Source of the DNA: Lacimicrobium alkaliphilum | GTDB lineage: Bacteria > Pseudomonadota > Gammaproteobacteria > Enterobacterales > Alteromonadaceae | Length of the DNA: 64,000 nt | NCBI RefSeq assembly: GCF_001466725.1 | Contig: NZ_CP013650.1 | Location: 2,666,001-2,730,000 of the forward strand | Reading direction: 5' to 3' | Shown: piece by piece, positions 1 to 8,897 of the stretch | Position numbering within the stretch: position 1 is the first letter of the stretch | Layout of the letters: every line of letters begins with the position of its first letter | Notes under the pieces: model-generated | The model's input: only the letters and a program-made list of their open reading frames with translations | Databases searched by the model: none | Told to the model about the DNA's origin: nothing | Translations under genes and position numbers: made by a program

Positions 1-1497
1 ACCAGAGTGCTGTCCTCTGATGAATTTGAAGGCCGCCTGCCCACCACTGAAGGGGAACAGAAAACCCTGGATTATCTGGTCACGGAATTTAAACGTCTGG
101 GTCTTGAGCCCGGCAATGGCGACAGCTTCTTTCAGCCGGTTAAACTGCTTGAAATCACCGCCGATCCCGACATGACCATGCAGCTTGGCAGCCAGAGCCT
201 AAAGTACAAAGAGGGCATGGTCGCCGGTACCCGTCGTGAGCAGGAAAAGGTTGCCCTGAACGACTCTGATCTGGTGTTTGTAGGCTATGGTGTGAATGCC
301 CCTGAGTATGACTGGAATGACTACGAAGGCCTGGATGTGAAAGGAAAAACCGTGGTGATACTGGTTAATGATCCCGGTTTTGAAAACCCGGACAGCGGCA
401 AGTTTCAGGGTACAACCATGACTTACTATGGCCGCTGGTCATATAAATATGAAGAAGCCAGCCGCCAGGGCGCGGAAGGTGCCATTATCGTGCATGAAAC
501 CGCACCGGCATCTTATGGCTGGTCTGTGGTCGCCAATAGCTGGAGCGGCCCGCAGTATGGGCTGGTAACCGACAACGGCAATGCCGATCGGGTTGCCGTT
601 GAAGGCTGGATTACGGTGGACGCGGCGCAACAACTTTTTGCCGAAGCGGGTAAAGATTTTGCGGCAATGAAGGCCAAAGCATTGCAGGGCCCGATGGCTG
701 AACCACTGGGTCTGACTGTATCTGTTGAAGTTAACAGCAGCCTGGAACGTTCCGAAAGCCAGAACGTAATAGCGACGCTGCCAGGCAGCGAACGCCCTGA
801 TGAGCATATCATCTACACCGCTCACTGGGATCACCTGGGTAAAGACGACAGCCTGGACGGCGATCATATTTACAATGGCGCCCATGACAATGCCACCGGC
901 ACCGCCGCCCTGCTGACCATGGCCAAAGCCTTTAGCAATCTGAATCAACGCCCGGAACGTTCAATCACCTTTTTGGCGGTCACCGCAGAAGAACAGGGCC
1001 TGCTGGGTTCTGCTTTCTATGCAGAGCATCCCGTTATACCGCTGGAAAAAACCGTGGCCAACCTGAATATGGATGCCATGAATATTCTTGGTCGTACCAA
1101 AAATGTGGCCGTCGTCGGCCAGGGCAAATCTGAACTGGAAGACTATCTGCAAAAAGCCGTTAAGCGTCAGGGGCGTTTTCTGACGGGTGAAGACAGACCC
1201 GAAGCCGGTTATTACTACCGTTCGGATCACTTCAGCCTGGCCAAAAAAGGCGTACCGGCCCTGTATGCCAAAGGTGGCACTGAAGCCTGGGATGAAGACA
1301 CCGCCAGATACCGTAAGCGTGCACAGGTGATTACCCGCGGCTGTTACCATCAGGTCTGTGATCAGTTCCGTGAAAACTGGGACTTCCGTGGCGTACAGCA
1401 GGATACCCGCATGTTCTTCGAGGTGGGTTACGACATCGCCAACAGCGAAGACTGGCCGGATTGGTACCCCACCAGCGAGTTTCAGCGCACCAAATAG
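1..1497 (+). CDS. M28 family zinc peptidase with PA-type insert, 5' end outside window
   Basis: A zinc aminopeptidase-type hydrolase of family M28, probably exported. The reading frame is open to base 1 and begins inside the family's usual N-terminal LSSDEFEGR motif, so signal peptide and start lie upstream. A protease-associated type region occupies roughly residues 85-240. The M28 core follows with metal-ligand motifs TAHWDHLG, NGAHDNATG, the catalytic-base motif AVTAEEQGLLGS, NMDAMN, and RSDHFSLAKKGVP near the C-terminus. All expected zinc ligands (H, D, E, D, H) appear present. It ends cleanly at TAG. Substrate cannot be told from sequence; the family cleaves amino acids or dipeptides from peptide N-termini. 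Confidence 0.9.
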   Translation, partial: TRVLSSDEFEGRLPTTEGEQKTLDYLVTEFKRLGLEPGNGDSFFQPVKLLEITADPDMTMQLGSQSLKYKEGMVAGTRREQEKVALNDSDLVFVGYGVNAPEYDWNDYEGLDVKGKTVVILVNDPGFENPDSGKFQGTTMTYYGRWSYKYEEASRQGAEGAIIVHETAPASYGWSVVANSWSGPQYGLVTDNGNADRVAVEGWITVDAAQQLFAEAGKDFAAMKAKALQGPMAEPLGLTVSVEVNSSLERSESQNVIATLPGSERPDEHIIYTAHWDHLGKDDSLDGDHIYNGAHDNATGTAALLTMAKAFSNLNQRPERSITFLAVTAEEQGLLGSAFYAEHPVIPLEKTVANLNMDAMNILGRTKNVAVVGQGKSELEDYLQKAVKRQGRFLTGEDRPEAGYYYRSDHFSLAKKGVPALYAKGGTEAWDEDTARYRKRAQVITRGCYHQVCDQFRENWDFRGVQQDTRMFFEVGYDIANSEDWPDWYPTSEFQRTK

Positions 1498-1594
1498 ATA
1501 GTAAGGTGTGAGGAGTAAGGAGTGAGGTGTATGGAGCCTCACTACCTTTCTCCTCACTTTTCCTCCTCTCTCCTATCCCCTCACTCCTCACTAT
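1498..1594. repeat. Imperfect inverted repeat (AGGAGTGAGG-rich hairpin)
   Basis: Begins one base after the peptidase stop. The left arm is a run of GTGAGGAGTAAGGAGTGAGG type; the right arm is its imperfect complement, rich in CCTCACTCCTCACTAT, so the unit can fold into a long hairpin with ATAG/CTAT ends. It may serve as a transcript end for the peptidase but lacks a clean T tract. The rest of the gap to asnB (1595-1856) has a small palindrome with CTGCCAG/CTGGCAG arms near 1640 and presumably the asnB promoter, but no gene. Confidence 0.6.
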
Positions 1595-1856
1595 CTTATT
1601 CCTTAATTGGTAACTTTATTACACAATCATCTTGCATTTTCTGCCAGTGCTGGCAGAGTCTGGGGAGGAAGGAATGTTTCGCAAAAACGCCTTTCGCGGA
1701 ATTATTTTGCTAAGAAGCTGTTTTTTCACAATTTAGCAACTCATTCCGGGGGCTTATACACTCAGACCTAAAACAGATATCCTCCGATATCCGGCTGCGC
1801 GAAAGCGCTTATAAGCCAACACAACTATTTTAATCAGCCAGGAGAGACCCTTATTT

Positions 1857-3530
1857 ATGTGCGGTATATTCGGTATTCTTGACATCAAAACGGATGTCAC
1901 CGAGCTACGCTCCAAAGCCTTGGAGCTGTCCAAGTTATTGCGCCATCGCGGCCCGGACTGGTCAGGGATCTGGAATAATAATAATACTATTCTGTGTCAC
2001 GAACGTCTGGCCATTGTGGATCTGGATAATGGTGCGCAACCGCTGATAAGTAATGATAATAATCAAATCCTGGCCGTAAACGGTGAAATTTACAATCACA
2101 AGCAGCTTGAGCAAGGCCTGCAAACACCTTACGAGTTTAAAACCCATTCAGACTGTGAAGTGATTCTGCCTTTGTATCAGCAAAAAGGCGTGAATTTTAT
2201 TGATGATCTCAAGGGCATGTTTGCCTTTGTGCTTTATGATCAGGCCGAAGATGCTTACCTTATTGCCCGTGATCATATCGGTATTATCCCGTTGTACACA
2301 GGCTATGACGAACATGGCAACTTCTATGTCGCCTCTGAGCTCAAGGCCTTGTCGCCGGTATGTAAAACCATCAAGGAATTCCCTCCCGGGCATTATCTGT
2401 GGAGCAAGACCGGCGAGCTGAAGAAATACTATGAACGGGACTGGATGAGCTATGACGCCGTCAAAGACAATCCTACTAACCTCGACGATCTGAAAACCGC
2501 CTTTGAAAAAGCGGTCAAATCGCACCTGATGTCAGATGTGCCCTATGCGGTATTGCTATCTGGCGGACTGGATTCGTCGCTGGTGTCTGCCATTGCCGCC
2601 AAATACGCCGCCAAACGGGTAGAAGATGAAGATCAATCTGAAGCCTGGTGGCCGCGGCTGCACTCATTTGCAGTAGGCCTGGAAGGTGCGCCGGACCTGC
2701 TTGCGGCGCGCAAAGTAGCAGATATGATCGGCACGGTGCATCACGAGATTCACTTCACTATTCAGGAAGGCCTGGATGCCATCAAGGATGTGATCTACAA
2801 CCTTGAAACCTATGATGTGACCACTATCCGTGCCGCCACGCCCATGTATCTGATGTCACGCAAGATCAAAGCCATGGGTATCAAGATGGTCCTTTCCGGT
2901 GAGGGCTCTGATGAGATTTTCGGCGGATACCTGTACTTCCATAAAGCCCCCAACGCCAGAGAACTGCACGAAGAAACCGTGCGTAAACTCGATCGGCTGC
3001 ATATGTTTGATTGCCTGAGGGCGAACAAATCAACTTGTGCCTGGGGTGTGGAAGCCCGTGTACCCTTCCTCGATAAAGACTTTATGGATGTGGCCATGCG
3101 CCTTAATCCACAGGACAAAATGTGTATTGACGGGCGCATGGAAAAATGGGTGCTGCGCAAGGCCTTTGATAACGGTGAATATCTGCCGGCCGAGGTGCTG
3201 TGGCGTCAGAAAGAACAGTTTGGTGACGGCGTTGGCTATTCCTGGATTGATTCGATTAAGGATTACGCCAACGAGCAGATTAGCGACCAACAATTACAGA
3301 CAGCGGGATTCCGTTTTCCGGTGAACACGCCGGATACCAAAGAAGGCTATTTGTTCCGCACCCTGTTCGAACAGCATTTTCCACAGGAAAGTGCCATCAA
3401 TTGCGTGCCTGGCGGAAAGTCTATTGCCTGTAGCACTGTTGAAGCACTGGCCTGGGATGAAAGCTTTGCCAGCATGGCAGACCCTTCAGGCCGTTCAATG
3501 AAAGGCGTGCATTCCAGCAGCGCCGGATAA
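1857..3530 (+). CDS. asnB: Asparagine synthase B (glutamine-hydrolysing)
   Basis: Makes asparagine from aspartate, glutamine and ATP in the cytosol. Cys2, exposed after removal of Met (MCGIFGIL), is the glutaminase nucleophile. The Ntn glutaminase domain covers about residues 1-190. The synthetase domain starts near 210 with the PP-loop SGGLDSSLVSAI and contains the conserved SGEGSDEIFGGY stretch. The length of 557 aa is close to 554 for E. coli AsnB. The ATG at 1857 is preceded by a GGAGAG ribosome site. It is monocistronic, with a hairpin just past the stop, and faces a convergent amino-acid permease. Confidence 0.96.
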   Translation: MCGIFGILDIKTDVTELRSKALELSKLLRHRGPDWSGIWNNNNTILCHERLAIVDLDNGAQPLISNDNNQILAVNGEIYNHKQLEQGLQTPYEFKTHSDCEVILPLYQQKGVNFIDDLKGMFAFVLYDQAEDAYLIARDHIGIIPLYTGYDEHGNFYVASELKALSPVCKTIKEFPPGHYLWSKTGELKKYYERDWMSYDAVKDNPTNLDDLKTAFEKAVKSHLMSDVPYAVLLSGGLDSSLVSAIAAKYAAKRVEDEDQSEAWWPRLHSFAVGLEGAPDLLAARKVADMIGTVHHEIHFTIQEGLDAIKDVIYNLETYDVTTIRAATPMYLMSRKIKAMGIKMVLSGEGSDEIFGGYLYFHKAPNARELHEETVRKLDRLHMFDCLRANKSTCAWGVEARVPFLDKDFMDVAMRLNPQDKMCIDGRMEKWVLRKAFDNGEYLPAEVLWRQKEQFGDGVGYSWIDSIKDYANEQISDQQLQTAGFRFPVNTPDTKEGYLFRTLFEQHFPQESAINCVPGGKSIACSTVEALAWDESFASMADPSGRSMKGVHSSSAG

Positions 3531-3542
3531 TATTAGAAACCC

Positions 3543-3572
3543 CATCAGCCATAACTGTGATTATGGCTGATG
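3543..3572. terminator. Bidirectional hairpin between asnB and permease
   Basis: A perfect 12-bp stem (CATCAGCCATAA / TTATGGCTGATG) with a 6-base loop. It lies 13 bases after the asnB stop and contains the stop codon of the convergent permease. Neither side has a strong T tract, so intrinsic termination is likely but not certain. Confidence 0.6.
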
Positions 3573-4901
3573 CTTCCCCGTCTGCTTCGCGGCCCACCAA
3601 TACAGAACTGAACCGAGCACAAAAAAGCTGGATGTCATCAGTACTGAATTAAGACTCACCTGCCAACCCAGCCACAGGCATGCCCCTATACCAAGAATCG
3701 GAAACAGGTACCCACCGGGCAATCTGAATCCCTGATTAGCCTCTGCCGAGCGCCGCAATCGGGGAATTGCCAGACAGGTGAGAATGAATACCAGCAGGCG
3801 TGACAACACTGTGGTGGCCGCCAGCCACACGAAGCTGCCACCCAATGCCAGCAACAGAGTAAATAAACCAAAAAACAATACCGAGTTAGCAGGACTTTGC
3901 CAGCGTTGACTGATCCCGGCAAACCAGACAGGCAACATGCCCTGCTGACTCAGCGCAAAGGTGATCCTTGGAGTTGAGTACATCGCCCCCATCAGGTTGC
4001 CACCCACCGAAGCCAGCACTCCTGCCATCAGCAACCCTGCCCCGGTTGTCCCCATCAGCACTTCAGCAGTATCCAGCAGCGGACTGGTGGAGTCAGCCAG
4101 ATCAGGCAGGGCCATTAGTGCGACCCATTGGATCAGCATATACAGCACCGTAACCATAATCAGCCCCGTGATCAGTGCCAGCGGAATGTGACGCCCGGGC
4201 TTTTTCGATTCACCCGCTGGCACCACCGCCGACTCAAACCCCACAAAGGCGTAGATTAGCAACAAGGTAGCACCACCAAAATCCACCTGTTGTTGCGGGC
4301 CTTGCCATTGCAAACTGAACTCGCTTAGCGCCGGCCCATATTGCAGTGTACCCGCTACCACAATCAGCAATAGCACAGCGAATTTGGCCAGGGTAAAAAG
4401 CGCCAGGGAACGCATTGAGCCCAGTGTGCCAAGTAGATTGATGGCAACCAATAAAGCGCAGATCAGTATCAGCAGCAGCGAACGCCACAATCCCTCAGTG
4501 GCACCTGACCAGAAAAAACCGATACTGTCGGTTAACAGTACCGTATTGGCAGCGAATGAAATCACCCGCGCCATATAATACAACCAGCCGGCCTGAAACC
4601 CGGCAAAACGGCCAAAGGCCTGTTCTGCATAACGCGCAGGGCCGCCACTTTGCTTAAAGTAACTTGCTGCTTCAGCAAAACACAATATCACCGGTAACAT
4701 CAGCAGCGCACACAAGGGATAAATAATCAGACTATAGTCACCGGCCAGCCTGGCCGCGCCGCCGGGCAACCCGAATATCCCGGCGCCAATAAAACCATTT
4801 ACCGCCAGCATCCATAACCCCGCCAGACCGAGGGTGCGGGGTAAAGCACCAGAATGGCCCGATGCAGAACGCTGTGAACAGAGGTTTTCTGGTGGCGCCA
4901 T
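3561..4901 (-). CDS. APC superfamily amino acid permease
   Basis: A polytopic inner-membrane transporter of the APC (amino acid-polyamine-organocation) superfamily, about 12 hydrophobic segments over 446 aa. TM1 contains the glycine-rich unwound helix motif GFIGAGIFGLPG that contacts substrate in this fold. Other family-typical stretches are the AEQAFGRFAGFQAGWLYY region and FVGFESAVVPAGE. The ATG at 4901 follows a GGGAA ribosome site. Substrate is not evident. It stands alone and converges on asnB, so an asparagine or aspartate link would be guesswork. Confidence 0.85.
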   Translation of the reverse strand: MAPPENLCSQRSASGHSGALPRTLGLAGLWMLAVNGFIGAGIFGLPGGAARLAGDYSLIIYPLCALLMLPVILCFAEAASYFKQSGGPARYAEQAFGRFAGFQAGWLYYMARVISFAANTVLLTDSIGFFWSGATEGLWRSLLLILICALLVAINLLGTLGSMRSLALFTLAKFAVLLLIVVAGTLQYGPALSEFSLQWQGPQQQVDFGGATLLLIYAFVGFESAVVPAGESKKPGRHIPLALITGLIMVTVLYMLIQWVALMALPDLADSTSPLLDTAEVLMGTTGAGLLMAGVLASVGGNLMGAMYSTPRITFALSQQGMLPVWFAGISQRWQSPANSVLFFGLFTLLLALGGSFVWLAATTVLSRLLVFILTCLAIPRLRRSAEANQGFRLPGGYLFPILGIGACLWLGWQVSLNSVLMTSSFFVLGSVLYWWAAKQTGKHQP

Positions 4902-5042
4902 ATAAATTCCCGGTTAGTCAGGCAGATAGTGCAGTATACAAAGCTCTGCTGCGCCGACAAGTGCCGACTCTGGCACTCTGTTATCTGCTTGGCTCAAAAC
5001 CTGATCCCTATTAAGCTGGTGAAAACTTCAGGAGTCTGATCT

Positions 5043-6653
5043 ATGTATAGTCTTTTTTTTGCAGTTCACCTTTGCGTTTTCGCCCTACTGGGGCTGGCGG
5101 GGATGCAATGGCCCTGGGTTTGGTGGTTGCTGGTAATACCGGCACTGACCCTGGCAGTTGGCCTGCATGATATGTTTCAGACCCGGCATACTATTCTGCG
5201 TAACTTTCCCTTTATAGGCCGGGCCCGATGGATAATGGAGTCATTACGCCCGTTTATTCGTCAGTATCTGGTTGAATCTGACCTTGACGGCACACCTGTC
5301 AGCCGTATGTTTCGCTCGATCGTGTATCAGCGCGCCAAAGGTGTTATGGATTCACTGCCCTATGGCACCCGTCTGGACACTTATGCCGAAGGTTATGAAT
5401 GGATCAGTCACTCCATTGCTGCACTGAATATCAATACGCTAAACCCTCATCCCCGTGTCCGGATTGGCTCTGAAGACTGCAGACAACCTTACATTTCCAG
5501 CTTACTGAATATATCAGCTATGAGCTTCGGTGCGCTCAGCAATCATGCCATCCTGGCGCTCAATAAAGGAGCAAAGTTGGGCCAGTTCAGTCACAATACC
5601 GGAGAAGGAGCAATTTCTGAATATCACCTGCACTATGGCGGCGATCTTGTCTGGCAGATAGGCACTGGCTATTTTGGCTGCAGAAACGCCGATGGCACCT
5701 TTAATGCCAACTCTTTCAGTGAAAAGGCCTCCCTTGAGCAGGTCAAAATGATAGAAGTTAAGCTCTCTCAGGGGGCCAAGCCCGGTCATGGCGGCATTTT
5801 GCCCGCAGACAAGAACTCAGAGGAAATCGCCCGCATCAGGCTAGTTGAACCCCACCAGGATGTGATTTCACCTTCGGCACACAGCGCCTTCTCCACTCCC
5901 ATTGAGATGCTGGAATTTATTCAACAACTGCGGGAACTCAGCGGCGGCAAACCCATTGGCATAAAACTCTGTATTGGTCGCCAGAGTGAATTTATTGCCA
6001 TCTGCAAGGCCATGATAAAAACCGGCATAAAAGCAGATTTTATTACGGTAGATGGTGGTGAAGGCGGTACCGGCGCCGCACCGCTGGAGTACAGTAATTC
6101 ACTGGGCATGCCCCTGCGCGATGGAGTTGCGTTTGTGCATGATTGTCTGATTGGTTTCGGACTGCGCGAGGAAATCCGGATTATCGCCTCAGGTAAGATC
6201 TTTTCAGCCTTTCACATGATGCGCTCACTGGCACTTGGTGCCGATCTTTGTAACAGCGCACGGGGCATGATGCTGGCATTAGGTTGCGTGCATTCATTAA
6301 TCTGCAATACCAACCGTTGCCCCACAGGAGTCGCCACTCAGGACAAACGCTTGACCCGGGGCTTGGATGTCAGCGACAAAGGCCAGAGGGTTGCCCGCTA
6401 TCATAAAGAAACCCTGCATGCGGCCGTTGATATGGCGTCATCCTGTGGCCTTAATAATCCGGGCCAGATCACCCGCAGCCATGTGTTTCGCCGGGTCGAT
6501 CACCAGAGTGCACTGCGTTTCGATCAGCTGTATCCGACTCCGGCGCCGGGCAGCTTTCTTAACAAACCCTATCCACCCTCGTTTGAGTCTTACCTGGAAG
6601 AGTCCAGCGCCGATAGTTTTATGCCCAGAAAGTATCTGTGTCACAGTTGCTAA
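5043..6653 (+). CDS. FMN-binding glutamate synthase-family protein (GltB domain 2-like)
   Basis: A stand-alone homologue of the FMN/[3Fe-4S] synthase domain of glutamate synthase, with two hydrophobic helices at the N-terminus (residues about 1-38) that probably anchor it to the membrane. The FMN barrel carries SFGALS, HNTGEGAISEYH, KPGHGG and the VDGGEGGTGAAP phosphate-binding stretch. CNTNRCPTGVATQ holds cysteines positioned like the Fe-S ligands of GltB. It lacks the glutaminase domain, so it is unlikely to be a complete glutamate synthase; the physiological reaction of this subfamily is not established. ATG at 5043 has an AGGAGT site upstream. Confidence 0.85.
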   Translation: MYSLFFAVHLCVFALLGLAGMQWPWVWWLLVIPALTLAVGLHDMFQTRHTILRNFPFIGRARWIMESLRPFIRQYLVESDLDGTPVSRMFRSIVYQRAKGVMDSLPYGTRLDTYAEGYEWISHSIAALNINTLNPHPRVRIGSEDCRQPYISSLLNISAMSFGALSNHAILALNKGAKLGQFSHNTGEGAISEYHLHYGGDLVWQIGTGYFGCRNADGTFNANSFSEKASLEQVKMIEVKLSQGAKPGHGGILPADKNSEEIARIRLVEPHQDVISPSAHSAFSTPIEMLEFIQQLRELSGGKPIGIKLCIGRQSEFIAICKAMIKTGIKADFITVDGGEGGTGAAPLEYSNSLGMPLRDGVAFVHDCLIGFGLREEIRIIASGKIFSAFHMMRSLALGADLCNSARGMMLALGCVHSLICNTNRCPTGVATQDKRLTRGLDVSDKGQRVARYHKETLHAAVDMASSCGLNNPGQITRSHVFRRVDHQSALRFDQLYPTPAPGSFLNKPYPPSFESYLEESSADSFMPRKYLCHSC

Positions 6654-6803
6654 ATCTGTACAGCCAGAATAACTCCCCTGCACACAGAAGCTGGGCGTGC
6701 TTTTGAGCTTAGGGTATAATTGGGCTACTTGGCTTAACAGGCTTGAAATATCGCCGCCACAGCCCCATTTAGCCCTGGATATTGATCTGTTTTGGAGTTG
6801 TTG

Positions 6804-7067
6804 ATGGATACCCGTTTTGATGAATTGCTGGATTTCCCTTGTTACCAGACCTTTAAGGTTCTGGGTGTTGCCCATGAGGAATTACCTGAGCATGTGGTTT
6901 CCTGTCTGCAACAACATGCACCCGATGACTACAACCCCAGTATCAGACCCAGCACCAAAGGCAATTACCATTCCGTTTCCGTTGATGTCAAAGTCACCAG
7001 CAAAGAGCATATGGAAACCATCTACATTGAGCTTGGCAAACTGGAACTGGTAAGAGTGGTGCTCTGA
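6804..7067 (+). CDS. ybeD: YbeD/DUF493 family protein
   Basis: A small 87-aa cytosolic protein with an ACT-like fold. It aligns along its whole length with E. coli YbeD (also 87 aa), including HAPDDYNPSIRPSTKGNYHSVSV and the C-terminal ELGKLELVRVVL. An upstream in-frame TTG at 6792 exists, but the ATG at 6804 matches the family N-terminus and is served by GGAG at 6794. It sits directly before lipB, as in E. coli. The gene position suggests a link to lipoate metabolism but the molecular role is not defined. Confidence 0.92.
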   Translation: MDTRFDELLDFPCYQTFKVLGVAHEELPEHVVSCLQQHAPDDYNPSIRPSTKGNYHSVSVDVKVTSKEHMETIYIELGKLELVRVVL

Positions 7068-7070
7068 GTA

Positions 7071-7718
7071 GTGAATCCGCCTCTGATTATTCGCCAGCTT
7101 GGTCGTCAGGATTATCAGCCCATCTGGCAGGCCATGCAGAACTTTACCGACAACCGCAATGCCGATACTGCCGATGAGTTATGGCTGGTTGAGCATAACC
7201 CGGTATTTACCCAGGGCCAGGCCGGTAAAGAGGAACACTTGTTGGCACCCGGTGATATTCCGGTAGTCAAGGTAGATCGTGGCGGCCAGGTGACCTACCA
7301 CGGCCCCGGTCAGCAGATGCTGTATGTGTTGCTGAATCTGAAACGCCGCAAACTTGGGGTACGGGATCTGGTTACTGCGCTGGAGCAGTCCATTGTCGAG
7401 TTACTTCAGCCCTTTGCCATCAAGGCCTACCCTAAAGCCGATGCACCCGGGGTGTATGTGGAGGGTAAAAAGATCTGTTCAGTGGGGCTGCGCATACGTA
7501 AAGGCTGCTCGTTCCATGGCCTGGCGCTGAATGTAAACATGGATCTGGCGCCATTTCAGCGTATAAATCCATGCGGCTATGCCGGCCTTGAAATGGTACA
7601 CTGTGCAGCATTAGGCGGCCCTGACAATATGGCCGAAACAAGCCAGCTACTGACAACGGCTTTCTGCCGTCAATTAAGCATTGAACACACAGAATATCGG
7701 GAAGGTTTTGATGACTAA
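7071..7718 (+). CDS. lipB: Lipoyl(octanoyl) transferase
   Basis: Transfers octanoate from octanoyl-ACP to lipoyl domains of 2-oxoacid dehydrogenases and GcvH, the first step of lipoate synthesis. The signature [19 protein letters not shown] is at about residues 65-85. The catalytic Cys-Lys pair appears as C168 of the [10 protein letters not shown] stretch and K136 of [13 protein letters not shown] start, only 3 bases after the ybeD stop, so ybeD, lipB and lipA form one coupled unit. At 215 aa it matches E. coli LipB (213). Confidence 0.95.
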   Translation: MNPPLIIRQLGRQDYQPIWQAMQNFTDNRNADTADELWLVEHNPVFTQGQAGKEEHLLAPGDIPVVKVDRGGQVTYHGPGQQMLYVLLNLKRRKLGVRDLVTALEQSIVELLQPFAIKAYPKADAPGVYVEGKKICSVGLRIRKGCSFHGLALNVNMDLAPFQRINPCGYAGLEMVHCAALGGPDNMAETSQLLTTAFCRQLSIEHTEYREGFDD

Positions 7719-8673
7719 AGCACGGGTTCAGGCGGGGGTAAAACTTCGCGATGAAGACAAAGTAAAACATATTCCCATCAGCATTGTACCCACTGAACGG
7801 GAAGAAATGCTGCGCAAACCAGAGTGGATCAAGATTAAACTGCCCCGCTCTACTGAGCGTGTGGATCAGATCAAAAAAACCTTGCGTAAAAATGGCCTGT
7901 ATTCGGTGTGTGAAGAAGCCAGTTGCCCGAATTTGTCGGAGTGTTTTAACCACGGCACCGCCACCTTTATGATCCTCGGTGATATCTGCACCCGGCGCTG
8001 CCCCTTCTGCGATGTGGCCCATGGTAAGCCGCTGCCACCGAGTGCCGAAGAGCCGGAAAAGCTGGCCAAAACCATCGCCGAAATGAAGCTTAAATATGTG
8101 GTGATCACTTCCGTTGACCGCGATGATCTGCGTGACGGCGGCGCTCAGCATTTTGTGGATTGCATTAACGCCATCCGCGAGCACAGCCCGGCCACCAAAA
8201 TTGAAGTGCTGGTGCCGGATTTTCGCGGCCGTATGGACAAAGCGCTGGAGATCTTTAAAAACGGCGTGCCTGATGTGTTTAATCACAATCTGGAAACCAT
8301 TCCCCGGCTTTACCGCGAATGCCGCCCCGGCGCCAACTACAAATGGTCACTGGAACTGCTGAAAAAGTTTAAACAACAGCACCCGGATATTCTCACCAAA
8401 TCCGGCCTGATGATGGGCATGGGTGAAAACCAGCAGGAAATGGAAGTGGTGCTTAAAGATCTTCGTGATCATGACGTAGATATGCTGACCCTGGGCCAGT
8501 ATCTGCAGCCCAGCCGTCACCATTTCCCGGTCAAACGTTATGTGCATCCCAGCGAATTTGATGCCCTGCGCGAGCGGGCCTATGAATTAGGCTTTACCCA
8601 CGCCGCCTGTGGCCCGCTGGTACGCTCCAGCTACCATGCCGACCGCCAGGCCGCCGGTGATGAGGTGAAATAG
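7711..8673 (+). CDS. lipA: Lipoyl synthase (radical SAM)
   Basis: Inserts two sulfurs into protein-bound octanoyl groups. Both iron-sulfur sites are visible: the auxiliary cluster cysteines in [12 protein letters not shown], the radical-SAM CxxxCxxC in CTRRCPFC, and the C-terminal RSSYHAD serine ligand. The ATG at 7711 is chosen over an upstream TTG at 7681: it gives 320 aa (E. coli 321) and overlaps the lipB stop by 8 bases in ATGACTAA, a usual coupling arrangement. A terminator hairpin follows. Confidence 0.96.
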   Translation: MTKARVQAGVKLRDEDKVKHIPISIVPTEREEMLRKPEWIKIKLPRSTERVDQIKKTLRKNGLYSVCEEASCPNLSECFNHGTATFMILGDICTRRCPFCDVAHGKPLPPSAEEPEKLAKTIAEMKLKYVVITSVDRDDLRDGGAQHFVDCINAIREHSPATKIEVLVPDFRGRMDKALEIFKNGVPDVFNHNLETIPRLYRECRPGANYKWSLELLKKFKQQHPDILTKSGLMMGMGENQQEMEVVLKDLRDHDVDMLTLGQYLQPSRHHFPVKRYVHPSEFDALRERAYELGFTHAACGPLVRSSYHADRQAAGDEVK

Positions 8674-8694
8674 ACGGCTAAAGAAACAACTTAC

Positions 8695-8718
8695 AGCCCG
8701 GTCCTTGCCGGGCTTTTA
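8695..8718 (+). terminator. Rho-independent terminator after lipA
   Basis: Stem AGCCCGG / CCGGGCT with a 6-base loop, then TTTTAT, 21 bases after the lipA stop. It closes the ybeD-lipB-lipA unit. Confidence 0.8.
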
Positions 8719-8805
8719 TCCTGCAAACCGAAACTGTGCTGCGCCGATAACCGAACATTTTCAAATAATGTTGCTGCTTGCCCAAGCCATTTATCCTGAT
8801 TTAAT

Positions 8806-8833
8806 ACCGCCAATAATCTGCTAAAACCACTTA
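8806..8833 (+). promoter_or_regulatory. Candidate LytTR-regulator direct repeat
   Basis: Two direct repeats, ACCGCCAA (8806-8813) and ACCACTTA (8826-8833), start 20 bases apart, about two helical turns, and 65 bases before the hydrolase start. They resemble the ACC(G/A)CT(C/T)A direct-repeat motif known for the LytTR regulator BtsR (YehT): the second copy fits fully, the first in 6 of 8 positions. Since a LytTR regulator is encoded at the end of the same gene cluster, this may be its own target. Inference only. Confidence 0.35.
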
Positions 8834-8897
8834 TCATAATTCCCTGCACCCAAGCGGCGATCAGATTAAACTGACAATGTTTTTATGGGAGATGCTT

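Noticed and set aside
7432..8286. A 284-codon minus-strand frame across lipB and lipA
   Set aside because: Fully antisense to two well conserved genes, no ribosome site or family similarity.
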